Shown here one piece after another: positions 5,756 to 6,215 of a stretch of 6,215 nucleotides of DNA. Every line of letters begins with the position of its first letter. The stretch's first letter is position 1. The translations under genes and the position numbers were made by a program. Source of the DNA: Pseudomonadota bacterium (GTDB taxonomy: Bacteria; Desulfobacterota; Desulfobacteria; Desulfobacterales; Desulfosarcinaceae); the NCBI GenBank assembly GCA_023435265.1, contig JAEYRZ010000004.1:1-6215 (forward strand), in the 5' to 3' direction. A model generated the notes under the pieces. It had not been told where the DNA came from. It saw nothing but the letters and a program-made list of their open reading frames with translations, and did not search any database.

Positions 5756-6215
5756 CGGTGATTCTCCATGAAGTGCCTCAAGGCAGGTTCCACGAGTGCC
5801 TGCACTGCCGCTTCAGTCTGCATTCCCAAATGGCGCCGATCCCTTTCGAGGTGATACCAGATGATATTGCCGGTCGCCTCGGCCACGGCGATGCTGATCC
5901 AGTCCCGGGGTTGCGGAATGGAAAGAACCTGAAAGCCCGTCACCAGAACGAGTGCTTCGGCGTTCCGCTGCGCCAGCAAATCCGCTACGGAGCCGATACC
6001 GTACTCGAAGGATTCAAGCTTATCCGGGAAAATCTGAGGTCCGTAAGTGTGCAGTTGAATCGAACGGTTGACCGCAGGATACAGGGATTGAACATCGCGC
6101 ACATCGGGATGCGCATCGAGTTGCGGATCTGCAACGTGTACGACCAGGATCTTGGACAGCAGGACCTTGCTGACCGCCTGTCCAGCAAGGCGTGTCGCTT
6201 CCCGGCTGGCCTGCT
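5752..6215 (-). CDS. Uncharacterised protein, C-terminal 153 residues (5' end beyond the right edge)
   Basis: The frame is open from the right edge to the TGA at 5754-5752, so the gene starts outside the window; an internal GTG at 6102 would cut off the conserved-looking strand KILVVHVADP and is not preferred. The visible part has alternating strands and helices: a hydrophobic strand (ILVVHV), a segment LHTYGPQIFPDKLESF, a helix with DLLAQRNAEALVLVTGFQVL, then WISIAVAEATGNIIWYH and a C-terminal helix ending HFMENHR. The pattern 'ADAL-hydrophobic strand... ATG-x-IIWY... terminal helix' is reminiscent of periplasmic CsgG/GNA1162/DUF4136-like alpha/beta domains, often lipoproteins, but I cannot assign a family. 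It overlaps the M48 protease start by 4 bp (GTGA), so it is in the same operon and probably an envelope partner of the protease. A signal peptide or lipobox would be in the missing N-terminus. Confidence 0.8.
   Translation of the reverse strand, partial: QASREATRLAGQAVSKVLLSKILVVHVADPQLDAHPDVRDVQSLYPAVNRSIQLHTYGPQIFPDKLESFEYGIGSVADLLAQRNAEALVLVTGFQVLSIPQPRDWISIAVAEATGNIIWYHLERDRRHLGMQTEAAVQALVEPALRHFMENHR

Noticed and set aside
5752..6102. Complete 116-codon gene starting at the GTG at 6102
   Set aside because: The frame stays open to the right edge and the upstream codons (including KILVVHVADP) read like a protein core strand, so the gene is more likely 5'-truncated by the window.

Overview
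The window is about 6.2 kb of GC-rich (roughly 55-60%) bacterial chromosome, densely coded and without mobile elements, tRNA, rRNA or CRISPR. Gene content (Soj-type ParA, BepA-like M48/TPR metalloprotease, stand-alone elongation factor G, envelope lipoprotein) and protein style suggest a Gram-negative bacterium, perhaps a Desulfobacterota (delta-proteobacterial) lineage. The phylum is an inference from general resemblance only.

Layout. At the left edge (1-258, minus) is the N-terminal part of a Soj/ParA chromosome-partitioning ATPase. A 110-bp divergent intergenic region with a 7-bp inverted repeat separates it from a plus-strand gene (369-1793) for a secreted M48 zinc metalloprotease with C-terminal TPRs. 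This converges, with an 11-bp gap, on a minus-strand EF-G gene (1805-3838). EF-G stands alone rather than in a str operon. It has its own near-consensus sigma-70-type promoter (TTGACA, 17 bp, TAATAC) and a leader of about 187 nt. Upstream of it, also on the minus strand, is a tight three-gene cluster read from the right edge: an uncharacterised protein (5752-6215, 5' end outside the window), a second, shorter M48/TPR metalloprotease (4685-5755), and a small predicted lipoprotein (4134-4688). These three genes overlap by exactly 4 bp at each junction (GTGA and ATGA), so they are very likely co-translated.

How it fits together. The two M48 proteases and the lipoprotein point to cell-envelope (periplasm/outer-membrane) protein quality control or maturation. 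The second protease keeps HExxH and the downstream Glu ligand, but it lacks both the hydrophobic segment between them and the 'HP' histidine that the first enzyme has, so it looks like a divergent sub-family. EF-G is a cytosolic translation GTPase. Its domain IV tip carries Lys where E. coli EF-G has His583, suggesting a paralogue with altered function. The least described parts are the three-gene protease/lipoprotein operon and the long EF-G leader, which has an inverted repeat and an Arg-rich mini-ORF. Nothing here is a recognisable defence, mobile or biosynthetic system.
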